Shown one piece after another: positions 1 to 9,797 of a stretch of DNA of 34,425 bases. Source of the DNA: Bacillota bacterium. Lineage in GTDB: Bacteria > Bacillota > Clostridia > Peptostreptococcales > Anaerovoracaceae. Location of the stretch: assembly GCA_017556505.1 (NCBI GenBank), contig JAFYNS010000164.1, positions 1-34,425 of the forward strand. The letters run 5' to 3'. The notes beneath the pieces were generated by a model, which was not told where the DNA came from, did not search any database, and saw only the letters and a program-made list of their open reading frames with translations. The position numbers and the translations under genes were made by a program. The first letter of the stretch is position 1; every line of letters begins with the position of its first letter.

Positions 1-38
1 CTTAAGTCCATAATACTCCCTTCAATTCTATTTCACTT

Positions 39-2072
39 CTATAATGCCAGTAAAATCTGGATCCCCGCAAAAATCAGACCGCCCACAGCAATCATATTTC
101 CCAGACGGTTGGTACTGGTGTTATACAGCAGGTCCAGTTCAGATTCCAGCAGTTCCAGCAGATACTTTATTTTCTCAATCAGCGGATCAATCTGCTGTCC
201 AATCAGCAGCACCCGTTCCATTTCACCAATTTCAGAAATGGACAGATTTTCCACCTTGTTCAGTGTGGTGATGAGTTCACCTCTGTATTTTTTAATCCGT
301 CGGATTTCTTCCGATGGTTTTCCCTTTTCTTTTCCGGAATAGTGACTTGCCTGGCGGCGCAGAATCCGGTTGCAGATGGTCTTGATTACCATAACCAGTT
401 CCATGGAGAAAATGATTCCATGGTTCAGTCCTGCCGTATCACTGTCCAGGCTGAAATATGGATCCATATCGCCGTAATAGGAATGGTCAAAATTCAGCCG
501 GTTGGCCCGATAGTTCACCGCATCCGGTGACTTGCTCAGATTGAAAAACAGGGAATTGGATCCAAAGGAAATGAGCCGGATAAAGTCACGGCTTCCCCAC
601 CGGTTCTGCAGACGCTGATCCGCCAGTTCCAGCGGAACATGCTTCCATCCTTCATCTCCGGTCATCATACCATAAAGCAGTTTCTGCTCTGTCTGAAGGA
701 TTTCTTCCAGCTTTTCATAGTCTCCAAAGCGCTTGATTTCAAGGAAATAGTTTTCTGCAACATCGGATACGTTCCGATGGAGGCATCCGCTGATTTCATT
801 GAAGATATCCCGGATGGACAGCATTCTTCCGTCCCTGTTCCGCATCTTAGCTCCATTGCCCTGCACGTGGCGGAAGTATACATAGTCATTTTCCTCTGCG
901 TCCATCACACTGAGGCAGATGCAGACCTGCACCGTATCCGATTCCGGAAATACGGTCATGAAAACTCTGGTTTCTTTTATATCATACTCTGTTTTCCTGA
1001 CACCGGCTGAGGATCTGGTTTCAATGGCGAACTGCAGATCATAGTCCTTCAGCAGCACGCGGAAACAGTTAAATGGAAGTCCTCCTCCATGAAGGAATCC
1101 CTGACTGGTGGCAAGTTCCCGATAGAACTGCTCTTCCTTCGCATTTTCATCATCGATAAAAACAGCAGCAGGATACGCCTTGCGGATGGCATCCCGCAGT
1201 TCCTGCTCATCATCCAGACGCAAGCCCACTTCTTCGTCATAAATGCTGAAACTGAAGTGATAGCAGATGTTTCCGTCGATATCCACTTCCAGGCGTCTTC
1301 GGAAAATATACATTACATCCCGGGCTCCTTCCCCTTCACCGGACAGGTTGGCCTCCACATCTTCTGCAGCACTGTGGTGCTGCTGATAATGATAGCGTGA
1401 CATGCGAACCAGCTCCAGATTGGCTCCGTCAGCCAGATGAAGAATGCTTTGCTCCGCAAACATCCTCACCGGAAGAACGCCTTCCGCTCCGAAACTCTGA
1501 TTAAACCCTTCCCTGTCGATGATTTCATTAAAACGCTCTCCGTCCTTCCAGCTTTCCCGGAAAAACAAATCCTCGTCCCCATCGGTATAGGTGGTTGTCA
1601 TGATAAGCAGACCATTTGGTTCCAGACGTTTCGCCATGGCAGTCATCAGATCCGCTGCCATTCCACATGTAATATGCTGCATCACGTGGCTGGACACGAC
1701 CACGCTGTACTTTCTGTCTTCCGGCAAAACACGTACATCGCCATGTCTCACATCGATCGGTGTTCCGGTCTGCCGGCTTGTTTCTGAAGCGGTCTCCACT
1801 GCAGCCTGCCAGCGTTCTTCATCCGGTTCTGCTGCTGTAATTTCATCCACCTTCTGTGCATATACCGGGAACAGGCGTCCCATACCACATCCCAGATCCA
1901 GCAGTGTGAAAGGGAGTCCTTTCGCACGCCGTTTTCCGGCCAGATGGTCAACTTGTTCCATGGCCTGGTGAAGTACTTCTTCCTCACTCTCGCCCCAGTA
2001 TTTCGCATCAAATTCTGTATCTATCAGCTGACATGTCAGCAGGTCGTTCTTATCAGGATATGTGTATGACAT
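39..2072 (-). CDS. SAM-methyltransferase domain protein with C-terminal membrane segment
   Basis: This encodes 677 residues. The N-terminal part is a class I SAM-dependent methyltransferase: LLDLGCGMGRL (about residues 57-67) is the SAM-binding loop, AEPD (81-84) the acidic motif after strand 2, and VVSSHVMQHI (125-134) motif IV/post-IV. The remaining 450 or so residues match nothing I can name. They are charged and helical near the end, and the last 20 or so residues form a single hydrophobic segment (NMIAVGGLIFAGIQILLAL) preceded by a likely coiled coil, which recalls the CorA C-terminal layout without its GMN motif. The start is set at the ATG at 2072 because AAGGAGG lies 7 nt upstream. 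A longer in-frame start at 2108 would lie inside the promoter. The substrate is unknown. It follows the rplQ terminator but has its own promoter, so it is probably not part of the alpha operon. The first 38 bases of the window show no feature. Confidence 0.8.
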   Translation of the reverse strand: MSYTYPDKNDLLTCQLIDTEFDAKYWGESEEEVLHQAMEQVDHLAGKRRAKGLPFTLLDLGCGMGRLFPVYAQKVDEITAAEPDEERWQAAVETASETSRQTGTPIDVRHGDVRVLPEDRKYSVVVSSHVMQHITCGMAADLMTAMAKRLEPNGLLIMTTTYTDGDEDLFFRESWKDGERFNEIIDREGFNQSFGAEGVLPVRMFAEQSILHLADGANLELVRMSRYHYQQHHSAAEDVEANLSGEGEGARDVMYIFRRRLEVDIDGNICYHFSFSIYDEEVGLRLDDEQELRDAIRKAYPAAVFIDDENAKEEQFYRELATSQGFLHGGGLPFNCFRVLLKDYDLQFAIETRSSAGVRKTEYDIKETRVFMTVFPESDTVQVCICLSVMDAEENDYVYFRHVQGNGAKMRNRDGRMLSIRDIFNEISGCLHRNVSDVAENYFLEIKRFGDYEKLEEILQTEQKLLYGMMTGDEGWKHVPLELADQRLQNRWGSRDFIRLISFGSNSLFFNLSKSPDAVNYRANRLNFDHSYYGDMDPYFSLDSDTAGLNHGIIFSMELVMVIKTICNRILRRQASHYSGKEKGKPSEEIRRIKKYRGELITTLNKVENLSISEIGEMERVLLIGQQIDPLIEKIKYLLELLESELDLLYNTSTNRLGNMIAVGGLIFAGIQILLAL

Positions 2073-2098
2073 GGTGATACCTCCTTTTCGTGACTTCC

Positions 2099-2107
2099 AG
2101 TATACCA
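2099..2107 (-). promoter_or_regulatory. Extended -10 promoter of the methyltransferase-fusion gene
   Basis: On the minus strand TGG-TATACT forms an extended -10 element about 27 bases upstream of the ATG at 2072. No clear -35 hexamer is present at normal spacing. The position downstream of the rplQ terminator supports independent transcription. Confidence 0.55.
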
Positions 2108-2138
2108 TAAATTCTGTCCGATAAAAATCCCTTATTCA

Positions 2139-2190
2139 CAAAAAACAGGAAAACCCCGGATTCAGCTATACAGCCGAACCTCGGGGTTTT
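2139..2190 (-). terminator. Rho-independent terminator of the S10-spc-alpha operon
   Basis: On the minus strand a long stem begins AAAACCCCG and closes CGGGGTTTT. An inner stem pairs TTCGGCT with AGCTGAA across a short loop. A run of six T follows (CCTGTTTTTTG). It sits 25 bases after the rplQ stop and ends the ribosomal protein operon. Confidence 0.9.
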
Positions 2191-2214
2191 GATGTTTAAA
2201 TTATATTGACGAAA

Positions 2215-2556
2215 CTAAACCAGTTCCAGGAATACAACTTCTGCGTTGTCTCCCTGTCTAGGTCCCAGCTTCAGAATTCTGGTGTAACCACCGTTTCTGT
2301 CAGCATACTTAGGTGCGATTTCGTCGAACAGCTTGGTCACTACGTCTTCATCGAAAACGTAAGCCAGCACCTGTCTTCTTGCGTGCAGGTCGCCGCGCTT
2401 AGCTAAAGTGATCAGCTTTTCAGCTTCTCTTCTGGCTTCCTTTGCTCTCATGTCTGTTGTCTGAATTCTGCCTTCTCTGAACAGGTCAGTTACGAGGTTT
2501 CTCAGCATAGACTTTCTGTGAGCAGTAGGTCTGCCCAGTTTTCTATATCCTGGCAT
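2215..2556 (-). CDS. rplQ: 50S ribosomal protein L17
   Basis: This is ribosomal protein L17 of the large subunit, 113 residues, the usual bacterial length. It begins [20 protein letters not shown], the highly conserved L17 N-terminus, and ends with the expected EVVFLELV. It is the last gene of the alpha operon, 36 bases after rpoA, and a strong terminator follows it. In many Clostridia the ECF transporter genes come next. Here they lie about 27 kb away. Confidence 0.98.
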   Translation of the reverse strand: MPGYRKLGRPTAHRKSMLRNLVTDLFREGRIQTTDMRAKEARREAEKLITLAKRGDLHARRQVLAYVFDEDVVTKLFDEIAPKYADRNGGYTRILKLGPRQGDNAEVVFLELV

Positions 2557-2592
2557 GTGTAATGCTCTCCTTTCTTAATTACTTACTATTTC

Positions 2593-3537
2593 TTAATCAT
2601 CGCTAGGTCTTAAGCCCAGACCCAGTTCTTCCAGTTTCGCTTTTACTTCGTCGAGAGACTTCTTACCGAGGTTACGAACCTTCATCATGTCGTCTTCAGA
2701 CTTCTGTGTCAGCTCTTCTACTGTATTGATGGCAGCTCTCTTCAGGCAATTGAAGGAACGAACGGACAGTTCCAGTTCTTCAATTGTCATTTCCAGAGCC
2801 TTTTCCTTCTGGTCTTCTTCCTTTTCAACCATGATATCCATGGAAGCGGTAGCGTCTGTCAGCTGGATAAACAGGTTCAGATGTTCCTGCATAATCTTTG
2901 CACCGATAGAAACGCCTTCATCCGGAGAAATAGAACCATCAGTCCAGATTTCCAGAACCAGTCTGTCGTAGTCAGTTACCTGACCTACTCTGGTGTTTTC
3001 TACAGTATAGTTTACCTTTCTAACAGGTGTGTAAATGGAGTCCACAGGGATTACAGAAATTGGTGTAGAGTCAGTCTTGTTCTGTTCAGCAGGAATATAA
3101 CCTCTGCCTCTTGCCAGATTCAGTTCCATCACCAGTGTTGCACCTTCTTCCAGAGTCGCAATGTGCAGATCAGGGTTGAAGATTTCCAGTTCGGAATCAC
3201 CCATGATGTCTGCAGCAGTTACTTCCTTTGGACCTACTGCATTGATGATAGCTCTCTTTGTGCTGTCTCCATTCAGTCTGATAGCGAGTTTCTTCAGGTT
3301 CAGAATGATTTCAGTTACGTCTTCTTTCACACCAGGGATGGTGGAAAACTCGTGAAGAATACCGTCGATTTTGATGGATGTTACGGCTGCACCAGGTAAG
3401 GAGCTGAGCAGAATTCTTCTCAGGCAGTTACCCAGAGTTGTACCGTATCCTCTTTCCAGAGGTTCAACTACGAATCTGCCGTAGTGTCCGTCTTCATCAA
3501 TAAACTTATTGATTGTTGGTTTTTCGATTTCGATCAC
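2593..3537 (-). CDS. rpoA: DNA-directed RNA polymerase subunit alpha
   Basis: This is the RNA polymerase alpha subunit (314 residues), the scaffold for core assembly. The N-terminal domain (about 1-230) includes [17 protein letters not shown] and the dimerisation core. The C-terminal domain (about 250-314) has the RSFNCLKRA and [10 protein letters not shown] helices used for UP-element and activator contact. I chose a GTG start at 3537: AAAGGAGGG lies 6 nt upstream and the protein then starts (M)[11 protein letters not shown], as in relatives. The upstream in-frame ATG at 3561 lies before the ribosome binding site and would add eight atypical residues. It lies 39 bases after rpsD. Confidence 0.97.
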   Translation of the reverse strand: MIEIEKPTINKFIDEDGHYGRFVVEPLERGYGTTLGNCLRRILLSSLPGAAVTSIKIDGILHEFSTIPGVKEDVTEIILNLKKLAIRLNGDSTKRAIINAVGPKEVTAADIMGDSELEIFNPDLHIATLEEGATLVMELNLARGRGYIPAEQNKTDSTPISVIPVDSIYTPVRKVNYTVENTRVGQVTDYDRLVLEIWTDGSISPDEGVSIGAKIMQEHLNLFIQLTDATASMDIMVEKEEDQKEKALEMTIEELELSVRSFNCLKRAAINTVEELTQKSEDDMMKVRNLGKKSLDEVKAKLEELGLGLRPSDD

Positions 3538-3576
3538 GCAAAACCCTCCTTTGCATTCCAAAGTGTTAACTACTTA

Positions 3577-4197
3577 TTACTTGGAATATAATTCGACGAT
3601 TAAGTGTTCAGCAACTGGCGTATCAATGTCAGCTCTTGTAGGCAGAGTTACGATCTTACCTTCCAGCTTTTCTACGTCAACGCTCATCCAGGAAGGAACT
3701 GTGATAGACATTTCCTTTACTTCCTTGAACTTTGGAGAGCTCTGGCTCTTTTCCTTTACTCTGATAACATCGCCAGCCTTCAGTTCCATGGATGGAATGT
3801 CAGCCTTCTTGCCATTTACAGTAAAGTGACCGTGAGTTACCAGCTGTCTTGCTTCCTTTCTGGAAGAAGCGAAGCCCAGTCTGAATACCACGTTGTCCAT
3901 TCTTGTTTCCAGCAGGATTAACAGGTTTTCACCAGTCTTACCAGCCTTCTTAGCAGCCTTTTCATAGAGATTTCTGAACTGAGTTTCCTGCATTCCGTAG
4001 AATCTCTTTGCCTTCTGCTTTTCTCTAAACTGAATACCATAGTCAGACATCTTCTTTCTAGCCTGACCGTGCTGTCCAGGAGCGTAATTTCTTCTTTCCA
4101 GAGCACACTTGCTGCTGTAGCATCTTTCGCCCTTCAGGAACAGCTTCTGACCTTCTCTTCTGCATAATTTGCAGTTTGCATCTGTATATCTAGACAT
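3577..4197 (-). CDS. rpsD: 30S ribosomal protein S4, zinc-binding form
   Basis: This is S4 (206 residues), a primary 16S rRNA binder and early assembly protein. Cys9, Cys12, Cys26 and Cys31 form a complete zinc site in the N-terminal domain, so this is the C+ form. The S4 RNA-binding domain (about 95-155) has [19 protein letters not shown]. The gene lies between rpsK and rpoA, the clostridial arrangement; in Bacillus rpsD is elsewhere. S4 is a known translational regulator in several bacteria, which makes the structured gap before rpsM a possible target. Confidence 0.98.
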   Translation of the reverse strand: MSRYTDANCKLCRREGQKLFLKGERCYSSKCALERRNYAPGQHGQARKKMSDYGIQFREKQKAKRFYGMQETQFRNLYEKAAKKAGKTGENLLILLETRMDNVVFRLGFASSRKEARQLVTHGHFTVNGKKADIPSMELKAGDVIRVKEKSQSSPKFKEVKEMSITVPSWMSVDVEKLEGKIVTLPTRADIDTPVAEHLIVELYSK

Positions 4198-4217
4198 CTT
4201 AAATTACTCCTCCTTTC

Positions 4218-4616
4218 CTAGACTCTTCTTCTCTTTGGTGGTCTGCAACCGTTGTGTGGGATTGGTGTGATATCACGGATCATAGTGATTTCCAGACCAG
4301 CAGTCTGCAGTGCTCTGATAGCAGCTTCTCTGCCGGAACCAGGTCCCTTTACATAAACTTCAACAGTCTTTAAACCGTGTTCGATTGCACCCTTAGCAGC
4401 TTCTTCAGCAGCCATCTGTGCAGCGTATGGAGTGGACTTTCTGGAGCCCTTGAATCCCAGGGAACCAGCGGAAGACCAGCTCAGAGCGTTACCGCCCATG
4501 TCAGTCAGAGTAACTAAAGTATTGTTAAAGGTAGACTGGATATGTGCCTGGCCCTTTTCGATATTCTTACGTTCTCTCTTCTTCTTTCTTACTGTTTTCT
4601 TTACAGCTTTAGCCAT
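4218..4616 (-). CDS. rpsK: 30S ribosomal protein S11
   Basis: This is S11 of the small-subunit platform (132 residues). It has the family core [20 protein letters not shown], the middle motif GRKST-like [15 protein letters not shown], and the C-terminal [14 protein letters not shown] that contacts 16S rRNA. It lies 15 bases after rpsM and 20 bases before rpsD, in the alpha operon. The N-terminal extension is lysine-rich ([12 protein letters not shown]), as is usual in Firmicutes. Confidence 0.98.
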   Translation of the reverse strand: MAKAVKKTVRKKKRERKNIEKGQAHIQSTFNNTLVTLTDMGGNALSWSSAGSLGFKGSRKSTPYAAQMAAEEAAKGAIEHGLKTVEVYVKGPGSGREAAIRALQTAGLEITMIRDITPIPHNGCRPPKRRRV

Positions 4617-4631
4617 TACATTCTACCTCCT

Positions 4632-5003
4632 TTACTTCTTTTTCTTTCTGCTTACGGTCTTCTTAGGACCCTTACGAGTTCTGGCGTTTGTCTTAGTTTT
4701 CTGACCTCTAACAGGCAGGCCTCTTCTGTGTCTGATACCTCTGTAGGAACCGATTTCCATCAGTCTCTTGATGTTCATGGAAACTTCTCTTCTCAGGTCA
4801 CCTTCTACCAGGTATTCTTCATCGATGATCTTTCTGATTTTACCAGCTTCATCTTCAGTTAAATCCTTAACTCTAGTGTCAGGATTGATTCCGGCTTTCT
4901 CTAAGATTGCCAGGGAAGTTGGTCTGCCGATACCATAGATGTAAGTCAGACCGATTTCAACTCTTTTTTCTCTTGGTAAGTCTACACCGGCTATACGAGC
5001 CAT
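4632..5003 (-). CDS. rpsM: 30S ribosomal protein S13
   Basis: This is S13 (123 residues), a small-subunit head protein that contacts the P-site tRNA and L5. It starts [20 protein letters not shown], has the H2TH-like motif [14 protein letters not shown], and ends in the basic tail [16 protein letters not shown]. It opens the alpha operon portion and is preceded by a 159-base gap, unusually long for this operon. The gap holds a predicted RNA structure and AGAAGGAG before the ATG. Confidence 0.98.
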   Translation of the reverse strand: MARIAGVDLPREKRVEIGLTYIYGIGRPTSLAILEKAGINPDTRVKDLTEDEAGKIRKIIDEEYLVEGDLRREVSMNIKRLMEIGSYRGIRHRRGLPVRGQKTKTNARTRKGPKKTVSRKKKK

Positions 5004-5100
5004 ATTTTTCTCCTTCTCCCATCTTCCGTCACCGTCCGGTCAAAATCTTCATGCCGGGCTTCCCAGGAGTGATATAGACGGGTTGTCATACATAAAAGAA

Positions 5101-5146
5101 TCAGTTCTTTCTGAACGGAAGCGGGCCTGGTCACCGCTCCAACTGA
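5101..5146 (-). promoter_or_regulatory. Predicted structured RNA in the rpmJ-rpsM gap
   Basis: Bases 5004-5162 hold no gene I can recognise. On the minus strand an outer stem TCAGTT/AACTGA encloses a strong inner stem GGAGCGG/CCGCTTCC with one bulged base. Downstream, a CTGGG-AAG-CCCGG hairpin (about 5047-5059) sits between CCGTC and GACGG, which could also pair. The position before rpsM is where enterobacteria carry an S4-binding pseudoknot. Any equivalence here is inference; I see no sequence homology. Confidence 0.4.
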
Positions 5147-5162
5147 ATAATTGATTAATTAA

Positions 5163-5306
<144 letters not shown>

Positions 5307-5525
5307 TTACTTATCTCTCCATATAATTCTTCCTCTGGTCAGATCGTAAGGAGAAAGTTCAACCTTCACCTTGTCACCAGGCAGAATTCTTATATAGTTC
5401 ATTCTAATTTTACCTGAAATGTGTGCAAGCACCTCGAAACCGTTGTCAAGCTGCACTTTAAACATTGCGTTCGGCTGGGCATCGACAACTGTTCCCATAA
5501 CTTCGATGACGTCTTTCTTCGCCAT
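5307..5525 (-). CDS. infA: Translation initiation factor IF-1
   Basis: This is IF-1 (72 residues), a single OB-fold protein that occupies the ribosomal A site during initiation. It starts [20 protein letters not shown] and ends RGRIIWRDK, the typical bacterial sequence and length. It lies 17 bases after map. A KOW-domain gene is often found between map and infA in Clostridia, and it is absent here. Confidence 0.98.
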   Translation of the reverse strand: MAKKDVIEVMGTVVDAQPNAMFKVQLDNGFEVLAHISGKIRMNYIRILPGDKVKVELSPYDLTRGRIIWRDK

Positions 5526-5542
5526 ATTCAGTCTCCTTCTAT

Positions 5543-6289
5543 TTACAAAGTAAGCAGCTCAGGCTCACCATCAGTGATAACAACAGTATTTTCATAATGT
5601 GCAGATAAACCGCCGTCTACGGTTACCGCAGTCCAGTCGTCCAGCAGAACGTCCACTTCCCAGTCGCCTTCACAAATCATTGGTTCAACAGCCAGGGTCA
5701 TGCCTCTCTGCAGACGCGGTCCTTTTCCAGCTTTGCCGTGGTTCGGGATCTGCGGATCTTCGTGCATATCTCTGCCAATTCCGTGACCTACGAAATCGCG
5801 GATTACGCCGAAGCCCTCACCCTCTACGACAGACTGAATGGCATGGGAAATATCAGACAGTCTGTTGCCTTCTTTAGCATACTTCATGCCTTCGAAGAAG
5901 GCACGCTCTGCAGTCTCAATGAGACGCTTTGCTTTTTCGCTGATGTTCCCCACACCGTAGGTTCTGGCCGCATCGGCCATGTAACCTTTGTGTTCAACCA
6001 CCAGGTCTACGCTGACAATGTCACCGTCCTGGAGGATTCTGTCTTCGCTTGGAATACCATGGACTACTTCGTCGTTGACGGAAACACAGATACTTGCCGG
6101 ATATCCGCAGTATCCCTTTTCCGCAGCGATCATTCCGTGTTCCTTCACAGTTTTCTCTACAAACCGGTCGATTTCAATGGTAGCAACACCTGGCTTCATG
6201 AACTGTTCCAGTTCTCTGAGGATCAGGGCTGTTACCTTACCGGCCTCGCGCATCAATTCAAGTTCCTGTTTGGATTTGATGATGATCAT
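5543..6289 (-). CDS. map: Type I methionine aminopeptidase
   Basis: This encodes the cytosolic enzyme that removes the initiator methionine (248 residues, the compact type I form without an N-terminal zinc extension). The five metal ligands are visible: Asp95, Asp106, His169 (GHGIG), Glu202 (VEPM) and Glu233 (YENTVV). His77 matches the conserved substrate-side histidine. The ATG lies one base after the adk stop, and its AGGAG is inside the last adk codons, so translation is probably coupled. Confidence 0.97.
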   Translation of the reverse strand: MIIIKSKQELELMREAGKVTALILRELEQFMKPGVATIEIDRFVEKTVKEHGMIAAEKGYCGYPASICVSVNDEVVHGIPSEDRILQDGDIVSVDLVVEHKGYMADAARTYGVGNISEKAKRLIETAERAFFEGMKYAKEGNRLSDISHAIQSVVEGEGFGVIRDFVGHGIGRDMHEDPQIPNHGKAGKGPRLQRGMTLAVEPMICEGDWEVDVLLDDWTAVTVDGGLSAHYENTVVITDGEPELLTL

Positions 6290-6290
6290 G

Positions 6291-6938
6291 CTATTCTCCT
6301 AAAGCTTTTACGATGTCAGCAAACACGTTGTCAAGTCCAGTTGCACCATCAATGTGTGCAATATTTCCAGCTTTTTCATAGTAGTCAACTAAAGGCTTTG
6401 TCTGTTTTTCATAAACATCGATTCTGTTTGTAACAGTTTCGATGGTGTCGTCAGCTCTCTGAATCAGTTCGCCGCCGCATCTGTCGCAGATGCCTTCAGT
6501 CTTTGGAGGAATGTTTACCACATGGTAGCTGGCACCGCATGCTTTGCACACTCTTCTGCCAGTCAGTCTGGTAATCAGTTCTTCCTTTTCTACTGCGATG
6601 TCAAGTACTTTATCAATTTTGGAACCGTGAGCAGCCAGGAATTCATCCAGCTTTTCAGCCTGATAAACGGTTCTTGGGAAACCGTCTAAGAGGAATCCAT
6701 TCTTGCAGTCATCTTCCAGCAGTCTTGTAGTTGCAATTTCAATTACCAGATCATCCGGAACCAGCTCACCGCGGTTCATGTACTCCTGCGCTCTCTTGCC
6801 CAGTTCAGTACCGTTCTTGATGTTTGCTCTGAAGATATCACCGGTGGAAATGTGCGGTACACCGTACTTATCCACGATATTTACTGCCTGAGTACCTTTG
6901 CCGGCACCCGGAGGTCCTAATAAAATTGTTCTAAGCAT
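6291..6938 (-). CDS. adk: Adenylate kinase, zinc-lid form
   Basis: Adenylate kinase interconverts ATP + AMP and 2 ADP. The protein has 215 residues from the chosen start. The P-loop GPPGAGKGTQ is near the N-terminus, DGFPRT marks the AMP site, and the long lid carries a Cys4 zinc site (Cys131, Cys134, Cys151, Cys154) typical of Gram-positive enzymes. An ATG at 6947 would extend it by MRR but directly abuts GGGGAG. The ATG at 6938 has a 9-nt spacing and gives the usual N-terminus MLRTILLGPPG. It lies 16 bases after secY. Confidence 0.97.
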   Translation of the reverse strand: MLRTILLGPPGAGKGTQAVNIVDKYGVPHISTGDIFRANIKNGTELGKRAQEYMNRGELVPDDLVIEIATTRLLEDDCKNGFLLDGFPRTVYQAEKLDEFLAAHGSKIDKVLDIAVEKEELITRLTGRRVCKACGASYHVVNIPPKTEGICDRCGGELIQRADDTIETVTNRIDVYEKQTKPLVDYYEKAGNIAHIDGATGLDNVFADIVKALGE

Positions 6939-6954
6939 TCTTCTCATCTCCCCA

Positions 6955-8241
6955 CTATTTCAGGAATCCCTGATAGTTTCTCATGATCATCTGCTGTTCC
7001 AGCTGTCTAACGGTATCCAGTGCTACACCGATTGCAATCAGCAGGGATGTACCACCGAAGTGGATGCCGCTTAAAGATGGAACTAACGCGCCCAGAATTG
7101 TAGGTAAGGTAGCAACTGCTGCCAGGAAGATCGCACCTACAATAGAGAGTCTTGACATAACTTTTGCTAAATATTCTTCGGTTGCCTTACCAGGACGCAG
7201 ACCTGGGATAAAGCCGCCGTTTGCCTTCATGTTTTCAGCTACTTCGTTTGGATTGAAAGTCATCGCATTATAGAAGTAGGTGAAGAAAATAATCAGTGCA
7301 ATATTCAGAACCCCATATACCCAGATACCAGGGTTACCTGCTGGGGACAGCCACTTCTGAACGAACTGGGAGAATCCACTGTCGGAGTTCAGGAAGTAAG
7401 TAATTGTCAGAGGGAACTGTAATAAGGACATTGCGAAGATTACCGGAATTACGCCGGACTGGTTAACCTTCATAGGGATGTGGGTGGACTGGCCGCCGTA
7501 CATCTTTCTGCCTACAACTCTCTTCGCATACTGTACCGGAATTCTTCTCTGGCCTTCCTGAATCAGGATTACTACTACGATACCAACCAGAGCAAACAGT
7601 GCAAACAGAATCAGAGTCACGATGGACATCTGGCCTTCTGTTACGTTAACGAACAGAGTTCTCAGACCGCTTGGAATTCTGGATACGATACCTGCGAAGA
7701 TCAGCAGAGAAATACCATTACCAATGCCCTTTTCGTTAATCTGTTCACCCAGCCACATCAGGAATGCAGTACCGGCAGTCAGAACCAGTACTACTACTGC
7801 GATGGAGAACGCGCCTCTGTCAATAACAGCGCTTCTGAACAGACCAACAGTCAGTCCGATGGACTGAACCAGTGCCAGTACAACTGTCAGATAACGAGTG
7901 TACTGAGCCATCTTTTTCTTGCCTTCCACACCTTCTTTAACGAGTCTTTCGAAGAATGGGAAAACAGTTAACAGCTGAATAACGATGGATGCTGTGATGT
8001 AAGGGGTAATACTCAGAGCAAATATCGTGAAGTTACTGAAGGAGCCACCGGAGAACAGGTCGAATAAATCGAACAGTCCTGCATCTCCTGTGAACATCTG
8101 AGCCAGCGCTTCTCTATTGATATTTGGAACTGGAATGTTAGAACCGATTCTGAAAACCACCAGCATCAGCAGAGTAAAAATCATTTTACTTCTGATTTCA
8201 GCAATTTTCCACGCCTGAGCGACGGTCTTTAACATACCCAT
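6955..8241 (-). CDS. secY: Protein translocase subunit SecY
   Basis: This is the channel subunit of the Sec translocon (428 residues, ten transmembrane helices). It starts with the amphipathic MLKTVAQAWKIAEIRSKMIF region, has the plug-region glycines near FSGGSFSNF, and carries the conserved cytosolic loop GQRRIPVQYAKRVVG. The ATG immediately follows the rplO stop codon (TAAATG), with GAGGTG as the ribosome binding site inside the rplO end, so its translation is coupled. A second ATG two codons on is possible. Confidence 0.98.
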   Translation of the reverse strand: MGMLKTVAQAWKIAEIRSKMIFTLLMLVVFRIGSNIPVPNINREALAQMFTGDAGLFDLFDLFSGGSFSNFTIFALSITPYITASIVIQLLTVFPFFERLVKEGVEGKKKMAQYTRYLTVVLALVQSIGLTVGLFRSAVIDRGAFSIAVVVLVLTAGTAFLMWLGEQINEKGIGNGISLLIFAGIVSRIPSGLRTLFVNVTEGQMSIVTLILFALFALVGIVVVILIQEGQRRIPVQYAKRVVGRKMYGGQSTHIPMKVNQSGVIPVIFAMSLLQFPLTITYFLNSDSGFSQFVQKWLSPAGNPGIWVYGVLNIALIIFFTYFYNAMTFNPNEVAENMKANGGFIPGLRPGKATEEYLAKVMSRLSIVGAIFLAAVATLPTILGALVPSLSGIHFGGTSLLIAIGVALDTVRQLEQQMIMRNYQGFLK

Positions 8242-8682
8242 TTACTTCACCTCAGCCTTGCCGCCAGCAGCTTCGATCTTTTCTACAGCAGAGCCGCTGA
8301 ACTTGTCAGCAACTACAGTTAAAGCAACCTTCAGTTCGCCGTTACCCAGAACCTTGATGCCGTCCTTAACCTGCTTAACGATGCCTGCAGCTTCTAAAAC
8401 TTCCTGAGTAACTACAGTACCAGCTTCGAATCTGTTCAGATCTTCTACATTGATGGTAGTGTATACAGTTGCCCACTTGTTATTGAAGCCTCTCTTAGGC
8501 AGTCTTCTGTACAGAGGCATCTGGCCACCTTCAAAGCCCAGACGAACGCCGCCGCCGGATCTGGAGTTCTGACCATTCATACCTCTGCCGGCAGTTGTAC
8601 CGTTGCCGGAACCAGTACCGCGGCCTTTTCTCTTAGGAGCCTTAGTAGCGCCTTCAACCGCTCTTAATTCATGAATTCTCAT
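8242..8682 (-). CDS. rplO: 50S ribosomal protein L15
   Basis: This is L15 (146 residues), a late-assembly large-subunit protein. The glycine/arginine-rich N-terminus ([18 protein letters not shown]) and [17 protein letters not shown] are the family signature. It lies 13 bases after rpmD and directly touches secY. Confidence 0.98.
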   Translation of the reverse strand: MRIHELRAVEGATKAPKRKGRGTGSGNGTTAGRGMNGQNSRSGGGVRLGFEGGQMPLYRRLPKRGFNNKWATVYTTINVEDLNRFEAGTVVTQEVLEAAGIVKQVKDGIKVLGNGELKVALTVVADKFSGSAVEKIEAAGGKAEVK

Positions 8683-8695
8683 TATTGAGCACCTC

Positions 8696-8878
8696 CTACA
8701 GTTCTTCTACAGTAACCAGGTGGGAAACCTTAGCAACTGCACCGCGAGTCTGCGGAGTGTCAGCCAGCTCTACAGAGTGGTGCATCTTTCTCAGTCCTAA
8801 CGCTTCTACAACCTTCTTCTGCTTAGGGGAAGCGCCGATAGTGCTCTTTGTTAAAGTGATCTTAATCATTTTTGCCAT
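8696..8878 (-). CDS. rpmD: 50S ribosomal protein L30
   Basis: This is L30 (60 residues, short bacterial form). It reads [20 protein letters not shown] with the conserved [17 protein letters not shown] in the middle. It lies between rpsE and rplO, the canonical spc order. Confidence 0.97.
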   Translation of the reverse strand: MAKMIKITLTKSTIGASPKQKKVVEALGLRKMHHSVELADTPQTRGAVAKVSHLVTVEEL

Positions 8879-8891
8879 TTCGCGTTTCCTC

Positions 8892-9395
8892 CTATCCTAA
8901 AATTTCTTCCTTTGTCTTGCCTCTCAGCTGAGCAACCTTTTCTACAGTCATCATGTTCTTCAGACCTTCGATAGTTGCATAAGCCATGTTACCGGTGTTG
9001 TTGGAACCGATGGACTTAGCTCTTACGTCCTTGATACCTGCAGCTTCCAGTACTGTACGTACGGAGGAACCTGCGATAACGCCGGTACCCTGTGCAGCAG
9101 GCATGATCAGAACTCTGCCAGCACCGAATACACCCAGATTCTTATGAGGCACTGTGGTTCCTACTGTAGGAACATATATTAAATTCTTCTTTGCATCTTC
9201 TTCAGCTTTTCTTACAGCTTCAGGAATTTCCAGGGACTTACCCAGACCAACGCCTACATAGCCGTTGCCGTCACCAACTACTACAGTAACGGAGAAACGC
9301 ATGTTTCTACCGCCCTTAACAGTCTTGGAAACTCTTCTGATGCTTACGATTGTTGACTTTAAGTCCAGCTTAGATGCATCAACGATATTACGCAT
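8892..9395 (-). CDS. rpsE: 30S ribosomal protein S5
   Basis: This is S5 (167 residues), involved in decoding accuracy. The double-stranded-RNA-binding-like N-domain has [20 protein letters not shown], followed by [13 protein letters not shown] and the C-domain with VPHKN and [15 protein letters not shown]. The KGG segment is a classic site of spectinomycin-resistance mutations, and here it is wild-type-like. It lies 16 bases after rplR. Confidence 0.98.
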   Translation of the reverse strand: MRNIVDASKLDLKSTIVSIRRVSKTVKGGRNMRFSVTVVVGDGNGYVGVGLGKSLEIPEAVRKAEEDAKKNLIYVPTVGTTVPHKNLGVFGAGRVLIMPAAQGTGVIAGSSVRTVLEAAGIKDVRAKSIGSNNTGNMAYATIEGLKNMMTVEKVAQLRGKTKEEILG

Positions 9396-9411
9396 TCTTT
9401 ATTTCCTCCTG

Positions 9412-9777
9412 TTAGAATTTTAAACCGCCCTCACGAGCACCAGCTGCTAATTCAGCAACTCTTCCGTGGTATAAGAAACCGCCTCTGTCGAAGCATACTA
9501 CTTCAATACCCTTTTCCAGAGCTCTCTTAGCCAGTACTTCGCCGACCTTCTTTGCCGCTTCCTTGTTTCCGCCGTTTTCCAGTTTAGCCTTCAGTTCCTT
9601 ATCCAGGGAAGAAGCTGCAACCAGAGTGATGCCGTTTACGTCATCGATAATCTGTGCGGAGATGTTCTTGTTGGATCTGTATACGCAAAGTCTTGGTCTT
9701 TCAGGAGTTCCATTCAGGTTCTTTCTTACTCTGTCGTGTCTCTTAACACGTCTGTCATTTCTGCTTACGTTTGCCAT
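9412..9777 (-). CDS. rplR: 50S ribosomal protein L18
   Basis: This is L18 (121 residues from the chosen start), which binds 5S rRNA with L5. The [31 protein letters not shown] region and the C-terminal [12 protein letters not shown] are family hallmarks. A GTG two codons upstream (9783) is also open, but it is only 4 nt from AAGGAG. The ATG at 9777 is 10 nt from it and is preferred. Confidence 0.97.
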   Translation of the reverse strand: MANVSRNDRRVKRHDRVRKNLNGTPERPRLCVYRSNKNISAQIIDDVNGITLVAASSLDKELKAKLENGGNKEAAKKVGEVLAKRALEKGIEVVCFDRGGFLYHGRVAELAAGAREGGLKF

Positions 9778-9797
9778 TTTCACTTCACTCCTTTCTA

